From assembly GCF_042684665.1 (NCBI RefSeq), contig NZ_JBHULY010000026.1:127655-191654 (forward strand): a stretch of DNA of 64,000 bases, in the 5' to 3' direction. Below are positions 25,925-34,446 of the stretch, one piece after another (position 1 is the first letter of the stretch; each line of letters begins with the position of its first letter). The position numbers and the translations under genes were made by a program. This stretch comes from Jejuia rubra. GTDB taxonomy: Bacteria > Bacteroidota > Bacteroidia > Flavobacteriales > Flavobacteriaceae. Below the pieces are notes generated by a model, which worked only from the letters and a program-made list of their open reading frames with translations, made no database searches and was not told the origin of the DNA.

Positions 25925-27414
25925 TGTATGTAGAAGCCGTCATTATTGTTATTTATACCATCGCGCTAGTGATGATATTTTTATATGCCCTGGCGCAACT
26001 GAATTTACTGTTCAACTATCTCACTGCAAAAAAGAAGGAAACGGATTGTCCAAAATTCGATTTATCCAATCCCGATGAAGTCCCGCTCGTTACCATTCAA
26101 CTTCCCGTTTTCAACGAAATGTATGTGATGGAACGGTTGTTGGACAATATTGCTAAAATAGACTACCCGCAGGACAAGCTTGAAGTCCAAGTGTTGGACG
26201 ATTCAACAGACGAAACGGTTGAAAGCACGGCGGCACATATCGCGACACTTCAAAAAACTGGATTGGATATCAAACATATCACCAGAACCAATAGACAAGG
26301 TTTTAAAGCAGGTGCTCTAAAGGAAGGTTTGGAAATTGCCAAAGGTGAATTCATTGCTATTTTTGATTCCGATTTTTTACCAAATGAAGATTGGATCAAA
26401 CGTACCGTTCCTTATTTTAAAGATGAATCCATTGGGGTGGTACAAACCCGCTGGGGGCACATCAATCGTAACTATTCACTATTGACCAAAATTCAGGCTT
26501 TTGCCCTGGACGCCCATTTCACTTTGGAACAGACCGGTAGAAATTCAAAAGGGCATTTTATCAATTTTAACGGTACGGCTGGTATTTGGCGAAAGGAGTG
26601 CATCATTGATGCCGGTAATTGGCAGGGCGATACGCTTACTGAAGATTTGGACCTGAGCTATAGGGCACAATTGAAAAAGTGGAAATTCAAGTATTTGGAA
26701 GATGTGGAAACGCCTGCGGAATTGCCTATAGTGATTAGTGCAGCACGCTCGCAGCAATTCCGATGGAACAAGGGCGGTGCAGAAAACTTCAGAAAAATGC
26801 TTTGGAAAGTTTTGAAGAATGAAAACATATCCGCAAAAACCAAAGTACATGGGCTGTTGCATTTGCTTAATAGTACGATGTTCTTGAACATACTAATAGT
26901 GGCCATCCTAAGTATCCCAATGCTTTATATCAAAAACGAATACACTCATTTGAAACCTTATTTTTATGTAATGAGTTTCTTCGTGATTAGTACTATCATC
27001 TTCTTTATTTGCTACTGGATGATGTATAGAAAAATCTATGGTACTGGCATTAAAAATTTTATGAATTACATTGGGACATTTTTCCTATTTTTCTCCATAG
27101 CTATGGGCTTTTCGTTGCATAATTCCATTGCGGTTTTAGAAGGGCACTGGGGTAAAAAGAGCGAATTTGTGCGCACCCCAAAATTCAATATCAAAAAGTA
27201 CAAAGACAACTGGAAGAACAACAAATACCTTAAAAAGAATGTATCCGTACATGTAATTTTTGAAGGTCTTTTGATGCTGTATTTTGGCTTTGGAATGTAT
27301 AGCGCTTTCATTGTGGGTGACCAAGGTGGTGACTTTGGACTGTTCCCTTTCCACCTAATGCTATTCTTTGGTTTTGGCTATGTCTTTTTTAAGTCTCTGG
27401 CTTCAAAGGTTTAA
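25924..27414 (+). CDS. Membrane GT2 synthase, cellulose-synthase-like A (glucomannan/mannan type)
   Basis: 496 residues. One N-terminal helix, a cytoplasmic GT2 domain, then four to five C-terminal helices. Processive-synthase motifs are all present: VLDDSTDET, FDSDFLP (DxD), TLTEDLDLSYR (TED) and QQFRWNKGG (QxxRW). This is the plan of CslA-like beta-mannan/glucan synthases and related lipid glycosyltransferases. It should act at the inner membrane. The product is unknown; the GH113-like hydrolase at 18844-19848 makes a beta-mannose polymer a reasonable guess. Confidence 0.87.
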   Translation: MYVEAVIIVIYTIALVMIFLYALAQLNLLFNYLTAKKKETDCPKFDLSNPDEVPLVTIQLPVFNEMYVMERLLDNIAKIDYPQDKLEVQVLDDSTDETVESTAAHIATLQKTGLDIKHITRTNRQGFKAGALKEGLEIAKGEFIAIFDSDFLPNEDWIKRTVPYFKDESIGVVQTRWGHINRNYSLLTKIQAFALDAHFTLEQTGRNSKGHFINFNGTAGIWRKECIIDAGNWQGDTLTEDLDLSYRAQLKKWKFKYLEDVETPAELPIVISAARSQQFRWNKGGAENFRKMLWKVLKNENISAKTKVHGLLHLLNSTMFLNILIVAILSIPMLYIKNEYTHLKPYFYVMSFFVISTIIFFICYWMMYRKIYGTGIKNFMNYIGTFFLFFSIAMGFSLHNSIAVLEGHWGKKSEFVRTPKFNIKKYKDNWKNNKYLKKNVSVHVIFEGLLMLYFGFGMYSAFIVGDQGGDFGLFPFHLMLFFGFGYVFFKSLASKV

Positions 27415-29099
27415 TACCCAGAAACCTGTCCATCCTTTCTGCTTTCCGAAGCGCCGTGATACACCTTATGCTCATCGTTCCACATAATAGCCTGATAACC
27501 GCCGTATCCGCCCAATCCAAAACCTACCTTATGTCGTTTCCACATCAATCCCCGAATGGTCTCATAAGGTATCCCAGATTCAACACGGATCGTCCCCGTG
27601 CCCTCTGCCGTTTCACCGGTTGGTTCTGAACTTCCTGAATGGTCCCACCTGGGCGCATCACCAGCCTCTTGCACATTCATCCCAAAATCAATAATATTCA
27701 TAATAATTTGTGTATGCCCTTGGGGCTGAAAATCGCCGCCCATCACCCCAAAGCTTAAAAAAGGCTTACCGTCCCTGGTGACGAATGCAGGTATGATGGT
27801 ATGGAATGGACGTTTCCCCGGTTCGTAAGTGTTAAAATGACCCCGGTTCAAATTAAAAAGTTCACCCCGATCCTGCAACATAAAACCTAATTTTGGAGGC
27901 ACCATTCCTGAACCCATACCCCGATAATTACTTTGAATAAAAGAAACCATATTGCCTTCTTTATCCGCGGTAGTAAGATAAATAGTTTCACCAGCACTGA
28001 TTTCGCCGGCCTCGTATTTCGATGCCCTTTCAGTAATTAGTTTTCGCCGTTCATCAGCATAATCATCAGAAATCAATTGGGAAACAGGGACTTTTGCAAA
28101 ATCCATGTCGGCATAATATTTCGCTCGATCCTCAAAAGCCAGTTTTTTCGCCTCGGTGAACAAATGCAAGTGCTCGGCACTTCCAAATTCAATGTTTGAA
28201 AAATCATAACCTTCCAATATCTGCAACATTTGAAGCGCCGCAATGCCCTGTCCATTGGGAGGCAACTCCCAAACATCGTAACCTCGATAATTTACGGATA
28301 CAGGATCTACCCATTCACTTTTATGGCTAGCCAAATCTTCCTTCGACAAAAAGCCGCCTTGATCTTTTATAAAATCCGCTATGATCTTAGCAATTTCTCC
28401 TTTATAAAAAGCATCCCTGCCGCCCTTGGCTATCCTTTTATAAGTATCAGCCAAATAAGGGTTTTTAAAAATTTCACCTTCTTTTGGAATCTTACCATCA
28501 CTCATATAGGTGTCCTCAATATTGGGAAACCCAGAATTTTTAAAATAGCGCACAGTACGATTAAAACTTAACCCAATAAGCTCCGTAAAAGGAAACCCAC
28601 TTTCTGCATATCCAATGGCCGGAGTCAAAATAACTTTCATAGGAAGCGACCCAAACCTGTTGTGCAACTCAAACCACCCATCTACTGCACCGGGCACACT
28701 AACAGGAAGTGGGCCAGTTGAAGGAATTTTGGTTAACCCTTTTTCTTCAAAATACTCAAGCGTTAAACTTTTCGGGGACCGGCCACTTGCATTTAGCCCG
28801 TAAAGTTTTTGGGTTTTGGCATCCCAAAGAATCACAAATAAATCGCCACCAATACCACAACCGGTAGGCTCCATAAGGCCAAGGGCTGCATTGGCCCCAA
28901 TAGCGGCGTCAATGGCATTGCCACCTTTTTTTAAAATATCAATCCCGACTTGAGTAGCTAGCGGGTGACTAGTGGCCACCATGCCATTTTGGGCAATAAC
29001 CTCAGAACGTGTAGCGAATAATTGCCCTGTAAGTCGGTCTTGGCCAAATGCCGAAAATGTCAAAAACAAAAACCATACGGATAACTTAAAATTTTTCAT
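27411..29099 (-). CDS. ggt: Gamma-glutamyltransferase (glutathione hydrolase)
   Basis: ~562 residues from MKNFKLSVWFLFLTFSAFGQ, a signal peptide; the open frame extends 21 codons further but those lie before the signal. It cleaves and transfers the gamma-glutamyl group of glutathione in the periplasm. The catalytic Thr that becomes the N-terminus of the small subunit after self-cleavage is in YLTTADKEGNMVS. MGGDFQPQGHTQ and GCGIGGDLFVILW are further family signatures. It is convergent with the Csl-like gene (4-base stop overlap) and unlikely to be part of that unit. Confidence 0.93.
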   Translation of the reverse strand: MKNFKLSVWFLFLTFSAFGQDRLTGQLFATRSEVIAQNGMVATSHPLATQVGIDILKKGGNAIDAAIGANAALGLMEPTGCGIGGDLFVILWDAKTQKLYGLNASGRSPKSLTLEYFEEKGLTKIPSTGPLPVSVPGAVDGWFELHNRFGSLPMKVILTPAIGYAESGFPFTELIGLSFNRTVRYFKNSGFPNIEDTYMSDGKIPKEGEIFKNPYLADTYKRIAKGGRDAFYKGEIAKIIADFIKDQGGFLSKEDLASHKSEWVDPVSVNYRGYDVWELPPNGQGIAALQMLQILEGYDFSNIEFGSAEHLHLFTEAKKLAFEDRAKYYADMDFAKVPVSQLISDDYADERRKLITERASKYEAGEISAGETIYLTTADKEGNMVSFIQSNYRGMGSGMVPPKLGFMLQDRGELFNLNRGHFNTYEPGKRPFHTIIPAFVTRDGKPFLSFGVMGGDFQPQGHTQIIMNIIDFGMNVQEAGDAPRWDHSGSSEPTGETAEGTGTIRVESGIPYETIRGLMWKRHKVGFGLGGYGGYQAIMWNDEHKVYHGASESRKDGQVSGY

Positions 29100-29190
29100 A
29101 GCACAGAATTTAATAGGAATATGAAGCCCAACGAAGTTACTCGATTTATTTTGTTCTGTCAAGTGGTTTACTCAAACTAACAAATAGCGT

Positions 29191-29198
29191 TATATTTA
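29191..29198 (+). promoter_or_regulatory. Candidate -7 box before the GT-C mannosyltransferase gene
   Basis: TATATTTA (consensus TAnnTTTG) lies 5 bases before a GTG at 29203 and 38 bases before an ATG at 29236. If it is the real -7 box, transcription begins after the GTG, so the ATG is the start. Confidence 0.35.
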
Positions 29199-29235
29199 AC
29201 CTGTGCTTTTAAATCTGACATTCTTTAAAAAAAAT

Positions 29236-30642
29236 ATGGCGCCAGTATTAGCGGTGCTTGGAAGCATCATACTTTACTGGAATTTTGCCTATGGTTTAGA
29301 GCGAACGGAATACGTAAAGCTCATTGCGCTCTACGCCGGACTATTTTTGCTCTTCTTCCAGTTGATAAAGCACTTAAAACGCAACATAAAATTACTGACT
29401 TATTTGGCCTTTGGGTTTCGGGCCGTTTTTATTTTGGCCATACCCAACCTCTCACAAGATTTTTATCGTTTTATTTGGGATGGGCGGATGATTCTCGAAG
29501 GTTTCAATCCTTATTTATTTACTGTTGAATCTTTTATCAGCAAAGGGGAATTGCCCGTGGCACAGGCACTAGAACTCCGCGAGGGCATGGGCGCACTAAA
29601 CGCAGGCCATTTTACCAACTACCCACCCATAAACCAATTGTGTTTTATTATTGCCGGGATATTTGCAGGAAAGAGCATTCTTGGTTCGGCAGTCGTATTG
29701 CGATTATTGATAATTGTTGCTGATTTTGGCACGCTCCACTTTGGAAAAAGGCTATTGAAAAAATTAAAAATCCCTGTTTACAATATCTTTTGGTATATCC
29801 TTAATCCGTTTATTATTATTGAACTTACAGGAAATCTTCACTTTGAAGGCGTTATGATTTTCTTTTTAATATGGAGCCTTTATTTACTTTACATAGGAAA
29901 ATGGCAATGGAGTGCTGTAGTTTTGGCGCTTTCTATTTCGGTAAAATTGGTACCGCTGATTTTCTTACCGTTGTTTTTTCAGTGGTTTGTGAAGCGCAAC
30001 GTCATTGCGAACACAGTGAAGCAATCTGTTTCAACAAAAGAGATTACTTCGTCGCAAACTCCTCGCAATGACGTTATCAAAAGAATATCGCAATTAATAG
30101 TTTTTTATGCCATAATAATAGGTACCACAATCCTACTCTTCCTTCCTTTCTACTCTCGAGAATTCATCAATAATTATTCTGAAACCGTCGCTCTTTGGTT
30201 TCAAAATTTTGAATTCAATGCCAGTATGTATTATATCGCTAGGACGATTGGATATACATTTAGAGGGTACAACGAAATTGCCGTCATTGGAAAAATCATT
30301 CCTATAGTCGTGATTGTAGCGACGCTTATTCTCACTTTTTTCAGAAGAAATAAAACTATGGCGGAGTTGATTACAGCAATGCTTCTGGTACTTTCAATAT
30401 ACTATTTTACAGCTACTACCGTGCACCCTTGGTACATCGCCACGCTTTTAATCTTATCGGTATTCACAAAATACAAGTTTCCATTAGTGTGGAGTTTTGT
30501 AATTATTTTGAGCTATTTGGCTTATCTCAATTTGAATAAAGCCGATAAATCCGAAAATCTTTGGGTGATAGCTATTGAATATGTAGTGGTTTATGCCGTA
30601 TTTTTGTTTGAACTCTTTAAAAGAAACCCTGTTGAAAATTAA
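29236..30642 (+). CDS. GT-C mannosyltransferase-like polytopic membrane protein
   Basis: ~468 residues with about 11 membrane helices. SQDFYRFIWDGRMILEGFNPYLF is the diagnostic first loop of GT-C mannosyltransferases, which use polyprenyl-phosphate sugars. TVHPWYIATLLIL is conserved near the end. A likely donor maker is the GT2 gene at 25187. Residues ~255-280 are encoded by a 78-base palindromic repeat inserted in frame in a loop after FQWFVKR. An open GTG start at 29203 also exists; a promoter-like box at 29191 argues for the ATG. Chain length apart from the insert is normal. Confidence 0.82.
   Translation: MAPVLAVLGSIILYWNFAYGLERTEYVKLIALYAGLFLLFFQLIKHLKRNIKLLTYLAFGFRAVFILAIPNLSQDFYRFIWDGRMILEGFNPYLFTVESFISKGELPVAQALELREGMGALNAGHFTNYPPINQLCFIIAGIFAGKSILGSAVVLRLLIIVADFGTLHFGKRLLKKLKIPVYNIFWYILNPFIIIELTGNLHFEGVMIFFLIWSLYLLYIGKWQWSAVVLALSISVKLVPLIFLPLFFQWFVKRNVIANTVKQSVSTKEITSSQTPRNDVIKRISQLIVFYAIIIGTTILLFLPFYSREFINNYSETVALWFQNFEFNASMYYIARTIGYTFRGYNEIAVIGKIIPIVVIVATLILTFFRRNKTMAELITAMLLVLSIYYFTATTVHPWYIATLLILSVFTKYKFPLVWSFVIILSYLAYLNLNKADKSENLWVIAIEYVVVYAVFLFELFKRNPVEN
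29998..30075. repeat. 78-base palindromic repeat inserted in frame in the GT-C gene
   Basis: Ends AACGTCATTGCGA (29998-30010) and TCGCAATGACGTT (30063-30075) are perfect 13-base inverted repeats. Inner GAAGCAATCT and AGATTACTTC pair with one mismatch. It is 26 codons long, so the frame is kept. Similar CGTCATTGCGA-type repeats are common in Bacteroidota and other phyla. Confidence 0.9.
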
Positions 30643-31450
30643 TTTCAGAAAAATACTCAGACGCCTAGTTCGTACTATCATTGCCCTCATCGTAATTTAT
30701 TTAGCCTCTCTGGTGTTTTTATATTTTAAGCAGGAACGCTTCTTTTTCAATCCAAAAATATTAAGCAAGGACTATAGGTTTGAATTTAAAGAACCTTTTG
30801 AGGAACTTAACATTGAGGTAGAAGACAATATTTTTCTAAACGCCGTCCTGTTTAAAGCTGAGGCATCAAAAGGGGTTATTTTATATTTCCACGGTAATGC
30901 CGGAGCCATTCACGAATGGGGAAAGCGGGCCCATTTGTTTCTTGAAAACCAATACGATATTTTGTTTGTGGACTATCGTGGCTACGGTAAAAGCGATGGA
31001 GGTTATTGTAATAGTGACGAATTTTTATCAGACGCCCAAAAGGTGTACGACTTCACCAAAACGCGCTACGAAGAAAATGATATCACCGTATTAGGCTTTT
31101 CCTTGGGCACGGGTGCGGCTAGCTATGTGGCCTCCCGAAATAAACCAAAAATGCTCATTTTAAATGCCCCGTATTATTCTTGGAAAACTTTGGTTTCTGA
31201 GGAAATTGCACCGCCGGTTCCTGAATTTTTAATCAAGTACGATATTCCCAATTATAAATTTGTGCAACAAGTAAAATGCCCTATTCATATATTTCATGGT
31301 ACCCGCGATTTTTTGGTTAACCCAAAAACCAATTCAAAAAAACTACTGGCGCTAAAACCCGACATTACGCTTCATTTTATTACGGATGCCGGACACAACG
31401 GCCTGCACATCACCAAGGAATATTACGACCTCCTAAAAGTCGTGCTTTAA
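30593..31450 (+). CDS. Alpha/beta hydrolase, membrane-anchored (BEM46/ABHD13-like)
   Basis: 285 residues. One N-terminal membrane helix (IIALIVIYLASLVFLYF), then an alpha/beta hydrolase domain: oxyanion region YFHGNAGAIHEWG, VDYRGYGKSDG, nucleophile elbow GFSLGTG, acid Asp in HGTRDFLVNP and His in DAGHNGLH. The substrate is unknown. It overlaps the GT-C gene by 50 bases if the ATG is used; a TTG at 30632 would leave an 11-base overlap. Both starts precede the helix. Confidence 0.85.
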   Translation: MPYFCLNSLKETLLKINFRKILRRLVRTIIALIVIYLASLVFLYFKQERFFFNPKILSKDYRFEFKEPFEELNIEVEDNIFLNAVLFKAEASKGVILYFHGNAGAIHEWGKRAHLFLENQYDILFVDYRGYGKSDGGYCNSDEFLSDAQKVYDFTKTRYEENDITVLGFSLGTGAASYVASRNKPKMLILNAPYYSWKTLVSEEIAPPVPEFLIKYDIPNYKFVQQVKCPIHIFHGTRDFLVNPKTNSKKLLALKPDITLHFITDAGHNGLHITKEYYDLLKVVL

Positions 31451-31460
31451 ATGTGGGCAT

Positions 31461-31495
31461 AAAAAGAGGCTTCTTCTCAGAAGCCCATTTCTTTA
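31461..31495. terminator. Bidirectional terminator between convergent genes
   Basis: GGCTTCT (31468-31474) and AGAAGCC (31479-31485) form a perfect 7-base stem with loop TCTC. Five A lie before it (31461-31465, a T-run on the minus strand) and ATTTCTTTAT follows on the plus strand. It separates the hydrolase (ends 31450) from the small secreted protein (ends 31517). Confidence 0.75.
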
Positions 31496-31516
31496 TACGC
31501 TCAAAGCAGGTAAAAC

Positions 31517-31900
31517 CTATAACTTTTCTAAATTAGTTATCGTATTGATTTCCTCTTCGTCATCCATATTGTTTTCGTCCTTGGTTACCTTAATATCCCT
31601 AGTAAAGGTCACTTTAAATTTAGTGCCAACAAAGGTATCGGCGTTCAAGTCAAAAAGGCTAAGCGCCGGCTCAGCTATGCTCTGAAAAGTTAAGGTTCTT
31701 TCTTCACCGTTTTTATCCGTGGTTACAAAATTGTACCCGTAATCTTCTTTCCCATCGTAGGTAGCATAAACGATTAAACCCTCCTGCTCCAACATATGTG
31801 CCGAAGTATTGGCTTTAGACTTCTCAGCAGTAAAGCTCATAAAAGAAAAGGCAATTAACAATAAACTGCCCAAAGCAAGTATTCTAGTTTTTGTTTTCAT
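31517..31900 (-). CDS. Small exported protein with a domain shared with the 32103 gene
   Basis: 127 residues with signal peptide MKTKTRILALGSLLLIAFSFMSFTA. Not a recognised family. The mature part contains NGEERTLTFQS...LSLFDLNAD...KFKVTF...ITNLEKL, which aligns by eye with NGEELAFEE...LKQFDLKND...DFKITF...VESLKPL in the 73-residue protein encoded at 32103-32324. They seem to be exported and cytoplasmic forms of one small domain. Function unknown. Confidence 0.7.
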   Translation of the reverse strand: MKTKTRILALGSLLLIAFSFMSFTAEKSKANTSAHMLEQEGLIVYATYDGKEDYGYNFVTTDKNGEERTLTFQSIAEPALSLFDLNADTFVGTKFKVTFTRDIKVTKDENNMDDEEEINTITNLEKL

Positions 31901-32102
31901 TGTAATGAATTTATATCTTTAAATCTATCGTTTCAAAAAACATGCCACTACAAGAAGTTCAAAAAGGAATTTCCGTAGCGGTCAAATAAATATACGTTTT
32001 ATTCTTATACAAAAGATGTTTTCACATCAACTTTCGATAAACTCGCCCATAACAAAAAGACGAACTTCCAATCATTACCATCTATATAAAATGGTAAAGA
32101 GG

Positions 32103-32324
32103 CTACAAGGGCTTTAAACTCTCTACGCGATAGATCGGGTCCTGGTCATCACCATCCTCAACAAAGGTAATCTTGAAATCCTTGTCCCTTAAACTTTTGT
32201 CGTTTTTTAGGTCGAATTGTTTTAAAACGCGAGGGTGTACTTCTTCAAAAGCCAATTCCTCTCCGTTTTCAAACCAAAACGTGTAATAACCGTTTTTGTA
32301 ATACTTAAAAGCGGCGATTCTCAT
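32103..32324 (-). CDS. Small conserved cytoplasmic protein
   Basis: 73 residues, no signal or membrane segment, not recognised. Predicted mixed beta-strands: FKYYKNGYYTFWFENGEEL then DKDFKITFVEDGDD. Shares a motif order with the exported protein at 31517-31900. It follows the acidic-tail gene after 21 bases on the same strand, so the two are probably co-transcribed. Confidence 0.65.
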   Translation of the reverse strand: MRIAAFKYYKNGYYTFWFENGEELAFEEVHPRVLKQFDLKNDKSLRDKDFKITFVEDGDDQDPIYRVESLKPL

Positions 32325-32345
32325 AATAATAGTGAAAAAAATGTG

Positions 32346-32669
32346 TTAATCGTTATCGTCTGAATCTTCATCAGCAATTTCGGGATCTTGAACGGCTTCG
32401 GGGTCGTCATTCTCATAATCCTCATAATCGTCCTCGTCATAGTTCTCCATGGTTACGGCCAGTTTGGTACTTACTTTTACCAAATATTTGGTGTCCGCAG
32501 TGGTTACTTCCACGGCCTCAATAATCTCGTTATGCTGGTTTCTGAAGGAAATAATATGGTCATCATCATAACCGTCCGGATATTTTTCAACAAGAAGTGC
32601 CAATATCTCGGGGGTCAGTTTTTTAAAATCGACAATAACCCGTTTTAAATTATCGTTTTTTGGTTTCAT
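32346..32669 (-). CDS. Small protein with a strongly acidic tail
   Basis: 107 residues. A compact N-terminal domain (RVIVDFKKLTPEILALLVEKYPDGYDDDHIISF) is followed by a tail of ~30 residues that is mostly Asp/Glu. Homologues are common in Flavobacteriia but I know of no established function. The acidic tail suggests binding to basic proteins or metal ions, which is inference. First gene of a small minus-strand unit. Confidence 0.7.
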   Translation of the reverse strand: MKPKNDNLKRVIVDFKKLTPEILALLVEKYPDGYDDDHIISFRNQHNEIIEAVEVTTADTKYLVKVSTKLAVTMENYDEDDYEDYENDDPEAVQDPEIADEDSDDND

Positions 32670-33102
32670 GGTTGGTTAAATTTTGATTTGGTCTCAGTTT
32701 TATATGTCCAAAAGATACACAAAAATTGAAATCGCAACAACAATCCCATAGTTTCGCGGTATACTTTAGATGGTGAATTTAACATATTTTTGAAACAATT
32801 AAAACTATATATAATGTTAAGCTTGTGTAAAGCCAACAAAAATTCAATGCCACCAAGTTCGAAATATGTTTGGGTCAGTATGCACAAAAACAGGGGCATG
32901 TTGTGGACCATGGGTCACAGAATCGGAATTAAGCTTTAAAATCCGGTGGCTCAATCGATAAGCCGCTTTTGAATATAACTCCCTAATTTTCAAAAGCCCG
33001 GACATAGAAACAGGTTTCAATATGTTCAGCTAAAAGTGGCCCAAATGTAGATTATTTTTTGACACGGCAAACGATTTTCAATTATTTTGAAAATTATTTT
33101 TT

Positions 33103-33198
33103 GGGCGTTACCCTGACGCCTATGGGTCAGGGTCGGGCTTTCACTACTCAATCCCTCCTGCGTCGGGGATTTCAAACAGGCCGTTCAATCCCTAACGC
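33103..33198 (+). repeat. Dispersed ~100-base repeat, copy B
   Basis: Starts GGGCGTTACCCTGACG and ends CAATCCCTAACGC. The central CCCTCCTGCGTCGGGG matches copy A (5508-5590). GGTCGGGCTTTC matches copy C (3297-3409). An extra small hairpin CCCTGACGCCTATGGGTCAGGG lies near its left end (split CCCTGACGCC / TATGGGTCAGGG). Confidence 0.8.
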
Positions 33199-33310
33199 GG
33201 ATTTAGAATATTATAAGTCTATTTGGGGTGTTATCGATGTTAATCTTGACAAGATAAAGATTATCCAATCTTAAAAAAACATTAAATTAAAGACTACCTT
33301 GTGTCATTCC

Positions 33311-33330
33311 ATCCCGATAGTTATCGGGAT
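33311..33330. repeat. ATCCCGATAG-TTATCGGGAT palindrome
   Basis: Near-perfect 20-base palindrome with one central mismatch. It matches the palindrome at 3312-3331 and the one at 56544-56562. It lies 12 bases after the stop of the minus-strand pseudouridine synthase and may act as a hairpin for that transcript. Confidence 0.75.
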
Positions 33331-33341
33331 TGTTTCGGAAT

Positions 33342-34184
33342 CTACAACATCCGCAACGTATTCAACTCCTGAGTCGTCAAATGCTTCCAATGTCCTCGGG
33401 GAAGGTCTTTTTTGGTCAAATGGCCAATGGCCACACAATCTATGCTTAAAATATCGTAATTGAAATGTTCAAAAATAGTACGGATAATCGTGTTTCCGAT
33501 ATTCTTGATTTTTAGGCCCACCTCCCTTTTTGGAGCCCCGTCAATATAACTGATTTCTTCAACCTCGATAAGTTTGCCGTCCAATTTAAATCCGTTTTGA
33601 ATCTTTTTTAAATCCTCAAGTTTCAGGTTTTTGTCCAATTCAATATGAAACAAACGGGCAATCCCGTTTTTGGAATTGGTGAATTTTTGCATCACTTTAT
33701 CGTCATTGGTAAACAACAATAACCCTTTGGAGTTGCGCCCCAATCGCCCAATGGGCTTAATTCTGGAGCTGGTAGCATTGGCCACCAAATCCATCACGGT
33801 TCTACCTTTGTCATCACTTGTGGTTGTGGCAAAACCTTTGGGTTTGTTCAAGAGTACATAGGCTTTTTGCTCCGGGGTAATCCGTGCCCCATCGTAACGC
33901 ACCTCATCACCCGGCTTTACCTTATAACCCATTTCAGTCACCACTTTCCCATTTACCGAAACCAATCCCGTAGCAATATGCACATCCGCCTCACGACGTG
34001 AACATACCCCAGCATTGGCCACATATTTGTTCAATCGGATTTCGTCTGGGTTTCCAGATTTTTTTGGAGCCACCGAAGTTTTTTTAGCAGATATATTTTT
34101 GTTCGAATTTTTGCCAAAATCCCTTTTACCTTGCCCTCGTCCACTCGGCTTCCCTTTGCCTTTGCCCACTTGTTGCCTTTTCAT
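33342..34184 (-). CDS. Pseudouridine synthase, RsuA/RluB family
   Basis: 280 residues. A basic N-terminal ~50 residues (K/R/G-rich) precedes an S4 RNA-binding domain (IRLNKYVANAGVCSRREADVHI) and the catalytic RsuA/RluB domain with GRLGRNSKGLLLFTND, where the Asp of the family's GRLD motif is replaced by Asn in this reading. KREVGLKIKNIGNTIIRTIFEHF is the C-terminal signature. It modifies uridine in ribosomal RNA. The Asp-to-Asn position deserves a check against homologues, as GRLGRNS may still be functional in this clade. Confidence 0.9.
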   Translation of the reverse strand: MKRQQVGKGKGKPSGRGQGKRDFGKNSNKNISAKKTSVAPKKSGNPDEIRLNKYVANAGVCSRREADVHIATGLVSVNGKVVTEMGYKVKPGDEVRYDGARITPEQKAYVLLNKPKGFATTTSDDKGRTVMDLVANATSSRIKPIGRLGRNSKGLLLFTNDDKVMQKFTNSKNGIARLFHIELDKNLKLEDLKKIQNGFKLDGKLIEVEEISYIDGAPKREVGLKIKNIGNTIIRTIFEHFNYDILSIDCVAIGHLTKKDLPRGHWKHLTTQELNTLRML

Positions 34185-34200
34185 TACTTAAAATTTTGTG

Positions 34201-34208
34201 CAAAGATA
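34201..34208 (-). promoter_or_regulatory. -7 promoter box of the pseudouridine synthase gene
   Basis: On the minus strand it reads TATCTTTG, an exact match to TAnnTTTG, 17 bases before the ATG. No clear -33 TTTG was found. Confidence 0.45.
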
Positions 34209-34446
34209 TGTTTATACCTTTTGATAATTGAGGTTGCCCACTAAAATTTACACTTTTTTGCCCAAGTACATCAAGCTTCGACAAAGTATGGATACCAAAA
34301 CGAAGGTGTTGATTGCTTTCTTCAAAAGATTTCAGGAACTTGCTTATGAAAATTATTACTATTGTAATGTTAAGTGATATAAGAGTTGTTCCACTGTTTG
34401 GGATTGTAGCTATATTTTTGTTGGCACTAATCTTTAAAATACATCT

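Larger units (their letters stand above)
32670..33341. other. 672-base gene-free region with repeats and hairpins
   Basis: No coding region is supported. Contents: a hairpin with 9-base arms GCTTTTGAA (32965-32973) and TTCAAAAGC (32989-32997), repeat copy B (33103-33198), and the near-palindrome ATCCCGATAGTTATCGGGAT (33311-33330). The part from 32700 to 33060 has no repeat match within this window and could hold an RNA gene. Confidence 0.6.

Noticed and set aside
32666..32911. 81-codon minus-strand open frame
   Set aside because: Lies in a gene-free AT-rich region, with no recognisable domain and no plausible start context.
33059..33274. 71-codon open frame on the plus strand
   Set aside because: It is the translation of dispersed repeat copy B and has no protein-like features.
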